Position numbers and translations under genes: made by a program | Notes under the pieces: generated by a model | Databases searched by the model: none | Told to the model about the DNA's origin: nothing | The model's input: only the letters and a program-made list of their open reading frames with translations | Part shown: positions 61,726 through 64,000 of the stretch, in pieces | Layout of the letters: every line of letters begins with the position of its first letter | Position numbering within the stretch: the first letter of the stretch is position 1 | Assembly: GCA_013399115.1 (NCBI GenBank) | Contig: VXAA01003832.1 | Location: 175,455-239,454 of the forward strand | Source: Anseranas semipalmata | Lineage: Eukaryota; Chordata; Aves; Anseriformes; Anseranatidae | Reading direction: 5' to 3' | Length of the DNA: 64,000 bases

Positions 61726-63617
61726 GTCTATTCCGGGCTTGAAACTGAACAAGCCAGACTGATATAAAAATTACAGATCTACCGCCAGCAGAAGAAAGGC
61801 AACTGCAACTGTGAACCTCGAAGCCATCACCTTTGGAAAGAGGGGAAAATTAATGACAGTTTTTTAATGTGTGGAGGTAAGTGAGCACATGTCTGAAAAA
61901 GTAGCCACTGACCAACTTTTGTGAAACAAATAGTCACTGTGAACAGGGCATTCTGCACCCAGCCATGATGTAACAAGGATTCCTGTAGAAGAAATCTAAT
62001 CAGAGTGGCTGTGACAAAGGAAGCCATAAAATAATTAGAGAGAAAGTCTGATTGCTATCCAACCATATTTTACTATTTCCTTAACTGTCAATTTAAAGGA
62101 AAAGTTAATGTAAAATAGTTTTTTCTCATTTAGTTTTACCTAATAATAGTAATAGGAGATAGTAATCTCCTTGGAATTTTGTGCCTTTCTAATGTTTATC
62201 ACACCATTTTTCTTCCAGAGAAATATAATGTGAAGTACAACTGTTAAATCACACTACTCTGTTGGCAAAAAATACCGTATATTGTGTATGAAAGGAGTTC
62301 AGTGGCTGATTTATTCAAATGGTTACATTAGTTACTCAATATGACATAAAAAGCAGGAAAAGTTTTTAACTATGATAAGGTACATTGTATGAATGTTTCT
62401 AATGTGACTGCACAAAAGACCCCTAGTGTAAGTTCTTTCCATAACCAGTGTTCCATACTCCTGTGGCACATGCTTTTGACCCCATATATTTGCTTTTTGC
62501 TTCCATAGTGATATGAAACATCCTCAAACTATCCTAAATGGGCAGTTTCTGATTTTCTGTCTTCAGAAGCAGCTTTCTTAAGGAAAACCCTCTGTGGATC
62601 CACTAAAGTAATGTTCACTGAGGGCATGGCTGGCCCATGCTGAGTTTTGGACACTCACAACTTCTGGAAGTCTCATTGAACATCTCCCTGAAGGAGATGG
62701 ATGTACCTACTGTATGTACATTAATATATGTAGACTACTTACACATGTGAATGTAAAAAAACAACATAATTACTATCATCAAAATCAAGTTCTGGTACTG
62801 CTGTCACTGTATACAGTATTGAGTACTTATTTCTATACAGCAGGTCACTGTGTAAGAGTAACATCCTCCCCTGTGCCCCATAGGGAAAAATCAATATCTG
62901 CACACACATCGCAAATATTTTGTGGGACTGCCACACCACTAGAGGGTAAAAATACAGGTTTTCTTCTTCGTATTATGACAGTCTGCCAGGGGCCCTACAG
63001 TTTTGTCCAGTAACTAGTTATGGACTGTAATGCTTACAGACACACATACCTTTTTGCAGTATTCTGAACAATAAAATAAGACTCCAAACCTGAGGAGTAA
63101 ACTCAGATTTTTAAACTGCAGGTTTCCAAGACATATTATCCTAGGGAGAAGAGAAAAGAACACAACTATAAACAGTGACCGAAGCATGCTTTGTTGGCGT
63201 GAAGGCAGAAGAGGCAGCAACAAGGACCTGAAGAAGTTTAAAGATTCCATTTTCCACCACATGATAAGTGCTGAAGCAACTACACAATCCACACCAGCCA
63301 TTACACATTCGTTCAGACAAACTCCCCTTCTGCCTGCCTGCCACATGTGGCATATGAAAGCCATGCAAGGTCAACACCGGAAGACATCAAAAAGTAGGAA
63401 ATATAAAACGGAGATGTAAAGTGTGTGGTGTGGAGGAGGGATTGCCGTGGAGCAGGGCCAAGGCAGTAGGGGCATCAGGGCTGGGGAGCCCTGGTGGAAG
63501 CAGCTGGGAATTCAGCTGGACTGGGGGCTCTGGGTAGACCCAGGGCTTATTTCAGTGTACAGCCCATGTCATATAACCAAGAAAGACAGCAATTCTTCAG
63601 TAAGGTGTTTCCTGTAA

Positions 63618-63660
63618 GGCAGCAGCAAAACAAACAACAGCAACAAAAACAACAACAAAG
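63618..63660 (+). repeat. (CAA)n-like simple repeat
   Basis: Interrupted CAA/CAG units just upstream of the CR1 endonuclease fragment. Confidence 0.88.
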
Positions 63661-63699
63661 CACACAAGTAGCTTGTTCTAGCAGCTGGCAGAGGTTGCA

Positions 63700-64000
63700 C
63701 AATCGCCAGCACTCGTTCTCACGAGGGACTTCAACTTCCCAGACATCTGCTGGAAATACAACACAGCCCAGAGGAAGCAGTCTAGGAGGTTCCTGGAGAG
63801 CGTGGAAGATTGCTTCCTGACGCAGCTGGTTAGTGAGCCTACCAGGGGAGGTGCCCCACTAGACATTCTGCTCACGAACAGAGAAGGACTGGTGGGAGAT
63901 GTGGTGGTCGGGAGGTGTCTTGGGCATAGTGACCACGAAATGGTCGAGTTCTCTATTCTTGGCGACGTCAGGAGGGTGGTCAGTAAAACTGCTACCTTGG
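63700..64000 (+). mobile_element. CR1 LINE (plus), running off the window
   Basis: From about 63715 the plus strand is CR1 ORF2 endonuclease sequence and stays so to the last base. The 5' boundary lies between the CAA repeat and 63718; this is 5' truncation within the endonuclease domain. The remainder of the element must lie to the right of the window. Confidence 0.92.
63718..64000 (+). pseudogene. CR1 ORF2 endonuclease fragment, open to the window edge
   Basis: Frame starting at 63718 is open for 94 codons with no stop: TRDFNFPDICWKYN (the conserved GDFN-type segment, with R in place of the usual G), [40 protein letters not shown] and the SDHEMVEF segment with the conserved catalytic histidine. 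It is the same region as the inverted piece at 26938-27240 and appears less decayed than most copies in the window. The N-terminal endonuclease residues are missing, so this copy cannot be fully active. Whether RT continues intact to the right is unknown. Confidence 0.9.

Larger units (their letters stand above)
60690..63617. other. Unique AT-rich sequence with simple repeats
   Basis: Contains a GAAA array (60918-60962) and an A21 run (61705-61725). A plus-strand donor-like GGAG|GTAAGTGAG lies at about 61878. Opposite-strand frames at 62714-63013 and 63014-63377 have no recognisable domain. The stretch 63420-63560 is GC-rich, without a clear identity. Confidence 0.55.

Overview
The window looks like bird nuclear DNA that is AT-rich and gene-poor. 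The evidence is the repeat content. Every interspersed repeat I can recognise is a CR1 LINE, ending in the CR1 3' octamer repeat (ATTCTATG/ATTCTGTG) and often carrying pieces of the CR1 ORF2 endonuclease or reverse transcriptase. I see no mammalian L1 or Alu-type SINEs. There are also many purine-rich microsatellites. The CR1 3' ends resemble those I associate with fowl and waterfowl, but I cannot name the species from the sequence. The window is most likely intergenic or one or more long introns. I found no complete protein-coding gene, no tRNA or rRNA, no CRISPR array and nothing bacterial.

Layout. 1-17.5 kb: mostly unique AT-rich sequence with three CR1 3' ends (7.3 kb +, 10.3 kb -, 13.9 kb -) and an AAAAG microsatellite at 12.5 kb. 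17.5-18.0 kb: a long purine tract broken by an 85-base N gap. 19.15-19.59 kb: CR1 (+) with an internal loss at a single N. 22.8-25.7 kb: unique sequence, one small exon-like block, a G16 run and a CR1 3' end. 26.5-27.5 kb: a rearranged CR1 (reverse transcriptase +, endonuclease -, 3' end +). 30.3 kb: a GGAAA array. 31.7-32.8 kb: long CR1 (-). 39.96-41.19 kb: long CR1 (+) with another single-N loss. 45.6 kb: a 180-bp TA palindrome. 49.9-60.7 kb: mainly unique sequence holding several exon-like blocks on the minus strand, a purine tract at 55.7 kb and one old CR1 at 57 kb. 63.7 kb to the end: the endonuclease region of a CR1 that runs out of the window with an open frame.

What stands out. (1) A 213-bp minus-strand block at 49938-50150 is open in only one frame and has usable splice sites on both sides; it is the best host-gene exon candidate, but I do not recognise the protein. 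(2) A pyrimidine-rich acceptor abuts a perfect donor at 58752/58753, the form of a recursive splice site. (3) The rearranged CR1 at 26.5-27.5 kb contains an inverted segment of the kind made by twin priming. (4) All five single-base Ns and the one long gap lie in or next to repeats, and three of the single Ns mark CR1 deletions or orientation flips, so these look like assembly joins. I do not see a new multi-gene system here; the exon candidates are inference from sequence alone.
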